Assembly (NCBI RefSeq): GCF_900491935.1
Contig: NZ_UEXK01000004.1
Span: 578,966 to 617,378 of the forward strand
From: Klenkia terrae
Lineage (GTDB): Bacteria > Actinomycetota > Actinomycetes > Mycobacteriales > Geodermatophilaceae
Length of the DNA stretch: 38,413 nucleotides
Direction of reading: 5' to 3'
A model generated the notes under the pieces. The model had not been told where the DNA came from. It saw only the letters and a program-made list of their open reading frames with translations, and searched no databases. Shown here piece after piece: positions 31,774 to 38,413 of this stretch. The translations under genes and the position numbers were made by a program. Position 1 is the first letter of the stretch. Every line of letters begins with the position of its first letter.

Positions 31774-33608
31774 TTCTTGGTGGGCTCGGCGTTGGAGAGC
31801 GCGGCCACGAAGGCCTCCTGGGGGACCTCGACGCGGCCGACCATCTTCATCCGCTTCTTGCCCTCCTTCTGCTTCTCCAGCAGCTTGCGCTTGCGCGAGA
31901 TGTCACCGCCGTAGCACTTGGCCAGCACGTCCTTGCGGATCGCGCGGACGGTCTCGCGGGCGATCACCCGGGCGCCGACGGCGGCCTGGATCGGCACCTC
32001 GAACTGCTGGCGCGGGATGAGCTCGCGCAGCTTGCCGGCCATCATCACGCCGTAGCCGTAGGCCTTGTCCCGGTGCACGATCGAGGAGAACGCGTCGACG
32101 GCCTCGCCCTGCAGCAGGATGTCCACCTTCACCAGGTCGGCCTCCTGCTCGCCGGCCTCGGCGTAGTCCAGGCTCGCGTAGCCGCGGGTGCGGGACTTCA
32201 GCGCGTCGAAGAAGTCGAAGATGATCTCGCCCAGCGGCAGCGTGTAGCGCAGCTCGACCCGGGACTCCGAGAGGTAGTCCATCCCCGACAGCGACCCGCG
32301 CCGGCCCTGGCAGAGCTCCATGATCGTGCCGGTGTAGTCGCTGGGGGCGATGACCGTGGCGTTGACGATCGGCTCGAAGATCTTGTCCATCTTGCCGTGC
32401 GGCCAGTCGCTGGGGTTGGTGACGACGTGCTCGCTGCCGTCCTCCATCACCACGCGGTAGACCACGTTCGGCGCGGTCGAGATCAGGCTCAGGCCGCTCT
32501 CGCGCTCGAGCCGCTCCCGGACGATCTCCAGGTGCAGCAGGCCCAGGAAGCCGACCCGGAAGCCGAAGCCCAGCGCCGCCGACGTCTCGGGCTCGTAGAC
32601 CAACGCCGCGTCGTTGAGCAGCAGCTTGTCCAGCGACTCGCGCAGCAGCTGGTACTCGCTGCCGTCGATCGGGTACAGGCCGGAGTAGACCATCGGGTTG
32701 GGGTCGCGGTAGCCGCCGAGGGACTCCGCGGCCGGGTGGTGCTGCAGGGTGACGGTGTCCCCGACCCGGGACTGCCGGACGTCCTTCACCCCGGTGATGA
32801 AGTAGCCGACCTCGCCGACGCCGAGGCTCTCCACCGGCTTGGGCTCGGGGCTGATGACCCCGATCTCCAGCAGCTCGTGGGTGACGTTGTTGCTCATCAT
32901 CTTGATCCGCTCGCGGCCGGAGATCCGGCCGTCGACGACGCGGACGTAGGTGATGACCCCGCGGTAGATGTCGTAGACCGAGTCGAAGATCAGCGCCCGG
33001 GCCGGGCCGTCGGCGTCACCGGTCGGGGCCGGGATCTTCTCCACGATCATGTCCAGCAGCTCGGGCACGCCCTCGCCGGTCTTGCCGCTGACCCGCAGCA
33101 CGTCGTCGGGCTCGCAGCCGATGATGTGCGCGATCTCCGCGGCGAACTTCTCCGGCTGCGCCGCCGGCAGGTCGATCTTGTTCAGCACCGGGATGATCGT
33201 CAGGTCGTTCTCGATGGCCAGGTACAGGTTGGCCAGCGTCTGCGCCTCGATGCCCTGCGCGGCGTCGACCAGCAGCACCGCACCCTCGCAGGCGGCCAGC
33301 GAGCGGGACACCTCGTAGGTGAAGTCCACGTGGCCCGGGGTGTCGATCATGTCCAGCACGTACTCGGTGCCCACGTGCTCACCGCTGCGCGGCGTCCAGG
33401 GCAGCCGGACGTTCTGGCTCTTGATGGTGATCCCGCGCTCGCGCTCGATGTCCATCCGGTCGAGGTACTGGGCGCGCATGTTGCGCCCCTCGACGATGCC
33501 GGTCACCTCGAGCATCCGATCGGCCAACGTCGACTTGCCGTGGTCGATGTGGGCGATGATGCAGAAGTTCCGGATGCGGGCCGGGTCGGTGCGGGCGGGT
33601 GCAGTCAC
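31770..33608 (-). CDS. lepA: Translation elongation factor 4 (LepA/EF4)
   Basis: 612-residue ribosomal GTPase that remodels stalled or mis-translocated ribosomes and affects 30S biogenesis. G motifs: [16 protein letters not shown] (G1), [16 protein letters not shown] (G3) and NKIDL (G4). The LepA-specific C-terminal domain is complete, ending [21 protein letters not shown] and [13 protein letters not shown]. The GTG at 33608 starts [20 protein letters not shown]; a GACGAT hexamer lies 9 nt upstream, so the leader would be very short. It is divergent from the broken phosphotransferase gene. Confidence 0.97.
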   Translation of the reverse strand: MTAPARTDPARIRNFCIIAHIDHGKSTLADRMLEVTGIVEGRNMRAQYLDRMDIERERGITIKSQNVRLPWTPRSGEHVGTEYVLDMIDTPGHVDFTYEVSRSLAACEGAVLLVDAAQGIEAQTLANLYLAIENDLTIIPVLNKIDLPAAQPEKFAAEIAHIIGCEPDDVLRVSGKTGEGVPELLDMIVEKIPAPTGDADGPARALIFDSVYDIYRGVITYVRVVDGRISGRERIKMMSNNVTHELLEIGVISPEPKPVESLGVGEVGYFITGVKDVRQSRVGDTVTLQHHPAAESLGGYRDPNPMVYSGLYPIDGSEYQLLRESLDKLLLNDAALVYEPETSAALGFGFRVGFLGLLHLEIVRERLERESGLSLISTAPNVVYRVVMEDGSEHVVTNPSDWPHGKMDKIFEPIVNATVIAPSDYTGTIMELCQGRRGSLSGMDYLSESRVELRYTLPLGEIIFDFFDALKSRTRGYASLDYAEAGEQEADLVKVDILLQGEAVDAFSSIVHRDKAYGYGVMMAGKLRELIPRQQFEVPIQAAVGARVIARETVRAIRKDVLAKCYGGDISRKRKLLEKQKEGKKRMKMVGRVEVPQEAFVAALSNAEPTKK

Positions 33609-33684
33609 AGTGCCCCCATCGTCCCACGCGGGGACGACGGAGAATGCGATCGCCTGCCGAGACGTGTCCGGCGATGCTCTGCCG

Positions 33685-34652
33685 GTGTCCTCCCCCGGTT
33701 CGCCCCGTCTGCCCTACGCCGACCTCCCGGCCGGTCTGCGGGCCGCCGTGGACGACGCCCTCGGTTCGCCGGTCGTGTCGGTGTCGCCCCGCACCGGTGG
33801 CTTCTCGGCCGGCCCGGCCGCCGTGCTCACCTGCGCCTCCGGGCGCCGGGTGTTCGTCAAGGCCGTGGGGACGTCGATCGACCCCGGCACCCTCGAGCTG
33901 GTCCGCCGGGAGGGCCGGACGGCGGCCCTGCTGCCCGCGTCGCTGCCGGTCCCGGCGCTGGTGGCCCAGGTGGACCACGTCGCCCCGGACGGGTCGGCCT
34001 GGACGGCGCTGCTGCTCGAGGAGGTCGCCGGGGCCGCGCCGGCCACCCCGTGGACCGTCGAGGCGGCCCGGGCGGTGCTGGACGACGTGGCGGCCTGCAC
34101 CGCTGCCGCCACGCCCTGCCCGGTCCCGGGCCTGCCGCCCTTCGCCGCCGTGGTCGGCGACGACCTGGCCCGCTGGGCCCTGCTGGTCGACGAACCGCCG
34201 GCCGACCTCACCGGGTGGGAGCGGGAGCACCTGGACCGGCTGGTCGGCGTGCCGGACCGCCTGCTCGACCGGGGCGGCTGCGTCGGGGACTCCCTCGTGC
34301 ACACCGACCTGCGCGCGGACAACCTGCTGGTCACCCCATACGGCGGCGCCGTCCTGCTCGACTGGGCCTGGCAGAAGGACCCCGCTGCCCCCCAGGACTC
34401 GCAAGCTCGCCCCGGGCCCCTGCAGCGGGGCCGGGAGGGCGCCCGCAGGCCCTCGTCGGGGACCTCCCCGCGGTCCGGGCGGCCGACCCCCGGGACGTCA
34501 CCGACGTGCTGGCCGGGCTCACCGGCATGTGGGGGGTGTCCATGCGCCGGCCGCCCCCGCCGCACATGCCGACCCTGCGAAGCTTCCAGCGCCGGTTCCA
34601 CGACGCGGCGCTGACCTGGGTGCAGCAGCGGGCGGCGGGCGGACACTGGTGA
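33685..34652 (+). pseudogene. Aminoglycoside phosphotransferase-family kinase, interrupted
   Basis: Phosphotransferase (APH) fold. The first frame runs from about 33685 and contains FSAGPAAVLTCASGRRVFVKAVG (nucleotide-binding Lys), WTALLLEEVAG, and the catalytic loop VHTDLRADNLLVTPYGGAVLLDWAW with Asp and Asn intact. After DWAWQKDPAA the sequence passes through a GC-rich hairpin region (34394-34440) and the family C-terminus continues in another frame: ALVGDLPAVRAADPRDVTDVLAGLTGMWG and PPPHMPTLRSFQRRFHDAALTWVQQRAA, ending at TGA 34650-34652. About 20 residues expected after DWAW are missing or replaced. GATGCT six bases before the GTG at 33685 suggests a leaderless start. Confidence 0.75.
34411..34435. 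repeat. GC-rich hairpin at the break in the phosphotransferase gene
   Basis: CCCGGGCCCC (34411-34420) and GGGGCCGGG (34427-34435) pair with one bulged G around the loop TGCAGC. Just upstream is GACTCGCAAGCTCGC (34396-34410). The block does not resemble phosphotransferase coding sequence and coincides with the frame change, so it may be a small inserted repeat. Confidence 0.5.
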
Positions 34653-34692
34653 CCCCGCCGGGTGGCCCGCGGTGGGGTGGCCTCGGCCACGC

Positions 34693-34721
34693 TGGGCAGC
34701 GGTCGGACGGGCTGGTAACCT
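34693..34721 (+). promoter_or_regulatory. Probable rpsT promoter
   Basis: TGGGCA (34693-34698, four of six matches to TTGACA), a 17-nt spacer and TAACCT (34716-34721, fits TANNNT) form a plausible sigma-70-type promoter about 70 nt before the rpsT start. Confidence 0.55.
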
Positions 34722-34798
34722 GGCGAACCGGTCCACGCTGCGCCTGTGCGCCGTGGACGTGACAGCAGACTTTCCCCGAGAAGACCCGAGGCTCACGC

Positions 34799-35059
34799 GT
34801 GGCGAACATCAAGTCCCAGATCAAGCGGATCAAGACCAACGAGAAGGCGCGTCAGCGCAACGTCGCTGTCAAGTCCGCCCTGAAGACCTCGGTCCGGCGT
34901 TTCCACGCCGCCGCCGCGGCCGGGGACAAGGACGCCGCCGACACCACCCTCCGCGCCGCCAGCAAGCTGCTGGACAAGGCCGCCAGCAAGGGCGTCATCC
35001 ACAAGAACCAGGCCGCGAACCGCAAGTCCTCGCTGGCCAAGCAGGCCGCCTCGCTCTGA
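34799..35059 (+). CDS. rpsT: 30S ribosomal protein S20
   Basis: 86-residue basic ribosomal protein that binds 16S rRNA early in 30S assembly. The sequence [19 protein letters not shown] and the later [21 protein letters not shown] are diagnostic. The GTG at 34799 has GAGG 7 nt upstream. It is a single gene with its own promoter (34693-34721) and a long terminator hairpin (35075-35115), lying convergent to holA. Codon choice (few rare codons) fits a highly expressed gene. Confidence 0.97.
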   Translation: MANIKSQIKRIKTNEKARQRNVAVKSALKTSVRRFHAAAAAGDKDAADTTLRAASKLLDKAASKGVIHKNQAANRKSSLAKQAASL

Positions 35060-35074
35060 GGCACCGCGCCCGCT

Positions 35075-35115
35075 CGACGAGCCCCCCTCCCCGCACCGGG
35101 GACGGGGGTTCGTCG
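35075..35115. terminator. Terminator hairpin after rpsT, probably bidirectional
   Basis: CGACGAGCCCCC (from 35075) pairs with GGGGGTTCGTCG (to 35115) with a G-T wobble; the inner CCCCG/GGGG pairs extend the stem around the loop. It lies 15 nt past the rpsT stop, between rpsT and convergent holA. No T-tract. Confidence 0.75.
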
Positions 35116-35159
35116 CGTCCCGGGGGTCGGGCCGGCCGCACGGACCAGCAGGGCGCAGG

Positions 35160-36176
35160 TCAGTAGCGGGACGTCGACCGGCCGCCCCGGCCACCGCCGG
35201 CCGCGGTCCGCAGCTCGACGATCCGGCGCACCGCCCGCTCCAGCGCGTAGTCCGCACTGGCCGCGACACCCTTGACGTCGGCGTTCAGCTCGGCGGCCAC
35301 CCCGATGGCCTGCTGCAGCGCCGGGATGGTCCAGCCCCGGGACTGCGCCTGGGCCTTCTTCACCTTCCACGGCGGCATCTTCAGCTGGCGGGCCAGGTCA
35401 CCGATGTTGGTCGTGCCCAGCGAGGCCACCCGCGCGGCGGTGCGCACCCCGTCGGCGATGGCGTCGGCCAGCAGGACGTGCGGCACGCCCCGGTCCAGTG
35501 CCCACCGCAGCATCTCGATGGAGCCCGCGTTGTCCCCGACGAGCACCCGCTCGGCGACGGTGAAGCCGGTGACCTCGGCCTGGCCGCGGTGGAACCGCGC
35601 GACCGCGTCGGCGTCGATCGAGCCGCCGAAGTCCGAGACCAGCTGGCTGGCCGCCGCCGACAGGGAGCGCAGGTCGTTGCCGACCGCCTCGAGCAGCGCG
35701 GTGGCGGCATCGGGGGTGATCTTGCCCCCGACCCGCCGGACCTCGTTGCGCACGAAGGTCATCCGGTCCCCGGCCGAGACCAGCTTGGGGCACTCGTCCT
35801 CCGCCGCCCCGGCCTGCCGGAACGCCTTGAGCAGCGCCTCGTTGCGCTTGCCGCCGCTGTGCACCAGCACCAGGGTCAGCTCGGGGTCAGGGTCCTTCGC
35901 GTAGCTGAGCAGGGAGTCGACCAGCGCGCCGGCCGCCTCGTGCACGCCGGTCACGACGACGAGCCGGTGACCGCCGAACAGCGAGGGGGCGAGCACGTCG
36001 GCCAGCTGACCGACCGGCAGGCCGAGGGCCGCCAGCTCGTGCTCCTCGGAGTCGGGGTCCATCCGGCGGACCGCGGCCCGCACCTCCGACGCCGCGCGGG
36101 CCCGCAGCAGCTCCTCCTCGCCGACGACCAGGCGCAACCGGGACAGCGGAGGCGGTGGAGCGGCGGTCGGCGGCAC
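35160..36176 (-). CDS. holA: DNA polymerase III subunit delta
   Basis: 338-residue clamp-loader subunit that opens the beta sliding clamp. The N-terminal region includes RLVVGEEELLRARAASEVRAAV and SLFGGHRLVVVTGVHEAAG; the middle has VGNDLRSLSAAASQLVSDFGG (typical HolA), and the C-terminus has TTNIGDLARQLKMPPWKVKKAQAQSRGW. The GTG at 36176 is the best start. The comEC reading frame runs 290 nt into this gene on the same strand in another frame, although recognisable ComEC ends well before. The neighbourhood comEC-holA-rpsT-lepA is standard for actinobacteria. Confidence 0.94.
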   Translation of the reverse strand: MPPTAAPPPPLSRLRLVVGEEELLRARAASEVRAAVRRMDPDSEEHELAALGLPVGQLADVLAPSLFGGHRLVVVTGVHEAAGALVDSLLSYAKDPDPELTLVLVHSGGKRNEALLKAFRQAGAAEDECPKLVSAGDRMTFVRNEVRRVGGKITPDAATALLEAVGNDLRSLSAAASQLVSDFGGSIDADAVARFHRGQAEVTGFTVAERVLVGDNAGSIEMLRWALDRGVPHVLLADAIADGVRTAARVASLGTTNIGDLARQLKMPPWKVKKAQAQSRGWTIPALQQAIGVAAELNADVKGVAASADYALERAVRRIVELRTAAGGGRGGRSTSRY

Positions 36177-38413
36177 CGGCCCATCGTGTCACGCAGGTCC
36201 GACACCGCCGTCGGCTGCGCGGGGGCCCGGGCAGGGACCCGGGCACCACCGCGGGACCGGCCACGGCCCGCTGCACGGTGTCCACCCCGCGGGCGGCCGT
36301 CCCCCAGTCGCCGGCCTGCTCCACCACGGCCAGGTCGCCCTCCAGGTCGGTGCGGTGGACCTCCATCCCGGCGTCCGGCAGCCAGTCGAGCAACCGGCCG
36401 GTCGGGTGGCCGTAGTCGTTGTCGGCGCCCACCGAGATCACCGCGACGCGGGCGCCGGTCGCGGCCAGGAAGTCCGGGTCGGCGTCCCCGCTGCCGTGGT
36501 GGGGCACCTTGAGCACGTCGACCCGCAGGTCCAGCCCGCGCGCCAGCAGCCGGGCCTCGGTGTCCGCGCCGAGGTCGCCGGTCAGCAGCACGGCGATCCC
36601 GTGCTGGACCACCCGAGCCACCATGGACAGCGCGTTGGCGTCCGCGCCGGGGCGGGCGTCGGCGCCCGTCGGCGCGAGCACCTCGATCCTCGCCGTCCCC
36701 ACGGTCCGCACCGTGCCGGCGTCCAACTGGGTGAGCGCGGCCCCGGCGGCGGCGACCTCCCGGGCGACCGGGCCGATCCGGTCCTCGGTGGGTGCCAGCA
36801 GCCCGGTGGCGACCTCCCCCACCTCCCGCCCGGCCAGGGCGCCGGCCAGCCCGGCGACGTGGTCGGCGTCCAGGTGGGACAGCAGCACCAACGGCAACCG
36901 GTCGACGCCCAGCCGGGTCAGGCAGTCGTCGACCAGCTCCGGGTCCGGCCCGGCGTCCACCAGCACGGCCTCCCCCGGCGCCGTCGGCAGCACCAGCGCG
37001 TCGCCCTGGCCGACGTCGCAGGCCACCAGCACGCTGCCGGGCACCGGCCACCCGGTGGTCAGCTGGCGGGCGGGCCAACCCAGGGCGACGACCCCGACCA
37101 CGACGGCCAGCGCCAGCGGCCGGGTGCGCGGCCAGCGGACCAGCACGGCGCCGCCGGCGACCAGCAGGCCGAGCAGCAGCAGGGCCCCGAGGGGACCGGC
37201 CGGCCACCCGGTCGCCCCGTCGGGCACGGCGGCCGCCCGGTCGGCGACCAGGACCAGCCACCGGGTGGGCCACCCGGCCAGCCACACGAGCAGGTCGGCG
37301 ACGGCGGGGCTGACCGGACCGGCCAGCACGGCGAGCAGCCCGAGCACGGTGGCCGGGGCGACGGCGGGGGCCGCCAGCAGGTTGGCCGGCAACGACACCG
37401 CGCTGACCAGACCGGACATCCCGGCCACCAGGGGTGCGGTGACCAGTCCGGCGGCCGCGCTGACCGCGAGGGCGTCGGCCAGCAGCGCCGGGATCCCCCG
37501 GCGCCGCCAGGCCCGGGACCACCCCGGTGCCAGCAGCACGATGCCGGCCGTGGCCGCGACCGACAGGGCGAACCCGCCGTCGCGGGCCAGGCCGGGGTCG
37601 ACGAGCACCAGCACGCACACCGCCGCCGCCAACGCGGGCACCGCGACCCGGGACCGCCCCGAGGCCAGGGCCAGCAGGGTGACCGCCCCCATCGCGGCGG
37701 CCCGCAGCACGCTGGGGCTCGGCCGGGCCAGCAGCACGAACCCGACCAGCCCGAGCACCCCGACCGCAGCCTGCCAGCGCCGGTCGACCGCCCGCCGCCG
37801 CAGCGGCCACAGCAGCAGTGCCAGCACGATCGCCACGTTCGCCCCGGACACCGCGGTGAGGTGGCCGAGGCCGGCCCGGCGGAAGTCGCTGGTCACCCCG
37901 GGCTGCATCCCCGTGGTGTCCCCGACCACCAGGCCGGGCAGCAGGCCTGCCTCGTCCGCGGGCAGCACCCGGGCGGCCGCGGCGGCCAACCCGCCACGCA
38001 GCTCGCCGGCCACCTGCTGCGCCGTCCCGGCCGAGGCCGCCGGCTCCGGGGGCGCCCGCGCGGAGAGGACGGCGACGACGTCGTCGCCGCCCTCGGCCGG
38101 GCCCACCTCCACCCGCACGAGCACCTCCGTGCCGGGCAAGACCCCGGTCCAGTCCTCGGCGGTGCCGAACACCAGCACGCGGGCCGGGCGCAGCGGCGGC
38201 GCCCCGGTGACCGCGGTGACCGTGCCGGCCACGAGCACGCGGGCCGGGCCTGCTCCGCCGGTCAGCGCCCGCGGGTCGTCCTCGACGGCGAGCCTCACCG
38301 TCACCACCGCGCCGCGGTCGGCCAGGTCCACCAGCGGCGACGTCTCCCGCTCCCCCGTCCGCACGGCCCCCGCCGCCGCGGCCACGGCCACCCCGGCGAG
38401 CAGGGCGACCGCC
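35887..38413 (-). CDS. comEC: ComEC/Rec2-type competence channel protein (partial at right edge)
   Basis: The 5' end lies beyond the window; codons before 38391 already encode a hydrophobic helix (AVALLAGVAVAAAAGAV). DNA-uptake channel of competence systems. Domains: an N-terminal soluble region, the Competence domain with LLPGLVVGDTTGMQPGVT and AGLGHLTAVSGANVAIVLAL plus many helices (about residues 140-440), and a C-terminal metallo-beta-lactamase domain with CDVGQGDALVL, LLSHLDADHVAGL, LLTGDLGADTE and VPHHGSGDAD. Homology fades around 36250. The frame stays open to TGA at 35887, overlapping holA by 290 nt with an Arg/Gly/Ala-rich tail that reads like shadow sequence, so the true end may be nearer 36190 after a frameshift. 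Confidence 0.85.
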   Translation of the reverse strand, partial: AVALLAGVAVAAAAGAVRTGERETSPLVDLADRGAVVTVRLAVEDDPRALTGGAGPARVLVAGTVTAVTGAPPLRPARVLVFGTAEDWTGVLPGTEVLVRVEVGPAEGGDDVVAVLSARAPPEPAASAGTAQQVAGELRGGLAAAAARVLPADEAGLLPGLVVGDTTGMQPGVTSDFRRAGLGHLTAVSGANVAIVLALLLWPLRRRAVDRRWQAAVGVLGLVGFVLLARPSPSVLRAAAMGAVTLLALASGRSRVAVPALAAAVCVLVLVDPGLARDGGFALSVAATAGIVLLAPGWSRAWRRRGIPALLADALAVSAAAGLVTAPLVAGMSGLVSAVSLPANLLAAPAVAPATVLGLLAVLAGPVSPAVADLLVWLAGWPTRWLVLVADRAAAVPDGATGWPAGPLGALLLLGLLVAGGAVLVRWPRTRPLALAVVVGVVALGWPARQLTTGWPVPGSVLVACDVGQGDALVLPTAPGEAVLVDAGPDPELVDDCLTRLGVDRLPLVLLSHLDADHVAGLAGALAGREVGEVATGLLAPTEDRIGPVAREVAAAGAALTQLDAGTVRTVGTARIEVLAPTGADARPGADANALSMVARVVQHGIAVLLTGDLGADTEARLLARGLDLRVDVLKVPHHGSGDADPDFLAATGARVAVISVGADNDYGHPTGRLLDWLPDAGMEVHRTDLEGDLAVVEQAGDWGTAARGVDTVQRAVAGPAVVPGSLPGPPRSRRRCRTCVTRWAGAADRRSTASAVPVAPGRRRGGAAAGPRGVGGAGRGPPDGPRLRGARAGGPRPAGRSAGRRARPLAVRRSPARRRDRRARGGRRAGRLPAQLREGP

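Noticed and set aside
1-38413. CRISPR arrays, insertion sequences, phage genes or a replication origin
   Set aside because: I saw no regularly spaced repeats, transposase or integrase motifs, or DnaA-box clusters in the window.

Overview
The window is very GC-rich, densely packed actinobacterial DNA. GTG starts are frequent and consecutive genes repeatedly share a GTGA or ATGA overlap. The gene content, the recurring palindromic intergenic elements and a selenocysteine tRNA with a CUA anticodon suggest the family Geodermatophilaceae (Blastococcus, Geodermatophilus, Modestobacter). That placement is an inference from content and recall, not a database result.

The backbone is the housekeeping block that actinobacteria keep together: comEC-holA / rpsT / lepA / hemW / hrcA-dnaJ-rsmE-HIT / phoH-ybeY-CNNM-(cytidine deaminase-like)-era-recO-uppS. 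It covers DNA uptake (comEC), replication (holA), translation and ribosome maturation (rpsT, lepA, rsmE, ybeY, era), heat shock under HrcA/CIRCE control, recombination (recO) and cell-wall lipid carrier synthesis (uppS). Most of it lies on the minus strand.

Layout. 1-4.4 kb: an exported-domain membrane protein, uppS-recO-era, and a plus-strand pair (membrane protein and GNAT). 4.4-9 kb: CDA-like-CNNM-ybeY-phoH, a crotonase and a HIT protein. 9-12.1 kb: rsmE-dnaJ-hrcA with a perfect CIRCE palindrome. 12.2-16 kb: a small conserved protein that may start at CTG, then an ABC exporter with its own two-component system. 16-21.2 kb: recQ, a DUF2236/MpaB-type protein, hemW, a second crotonase and a 50-residue ORF. 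21.2-27.6 kb: the selenium island. 27.6-31.8 kb: a quinone-reductase-like MDR protein, a DHA2 transporter paired with an LprG-type lipoprotein, and a MOSC protein. 31.8-38.4 kb: lepA, a broken phosphotransferase gene, rpsT, holA and comEC, which runs off the right edge.

The most striking part is the selenium island: selA-selB-GNAT and a DHFR-like gene on the minus strand, a tRNA-Sec gene on the minus strand, a frameshifted ArsP-type permease, and selD on the plus strand. The tRNA has the selenocysteine-type architecture, but its anticodon loop reads CTCTAAA, so the anticodon is CUA rather than UCA. It should insert selenocysteine at UAG instead of UGA. UAG-programmed selenocysteine has been reported in Geodermatophilus and Blastococcus (Soll laboratory, 2016, from memory), so the principle is known; this window holds a complete set of the machinery. 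Five ordinary genes here also end in UAG, including era and selD, so recoding must depend on context.

Other structure worth attention: two related ~90 bp nested palindromes (12496-12589 and 28597-28684) and a third, different one (17903-17972), all between convergent genes; a phosphotransferase gene broken at a GC-rich hairpin; and -10-like hexamers 6-7 nt upstream of many starts, suggesting leaderless transcripts.
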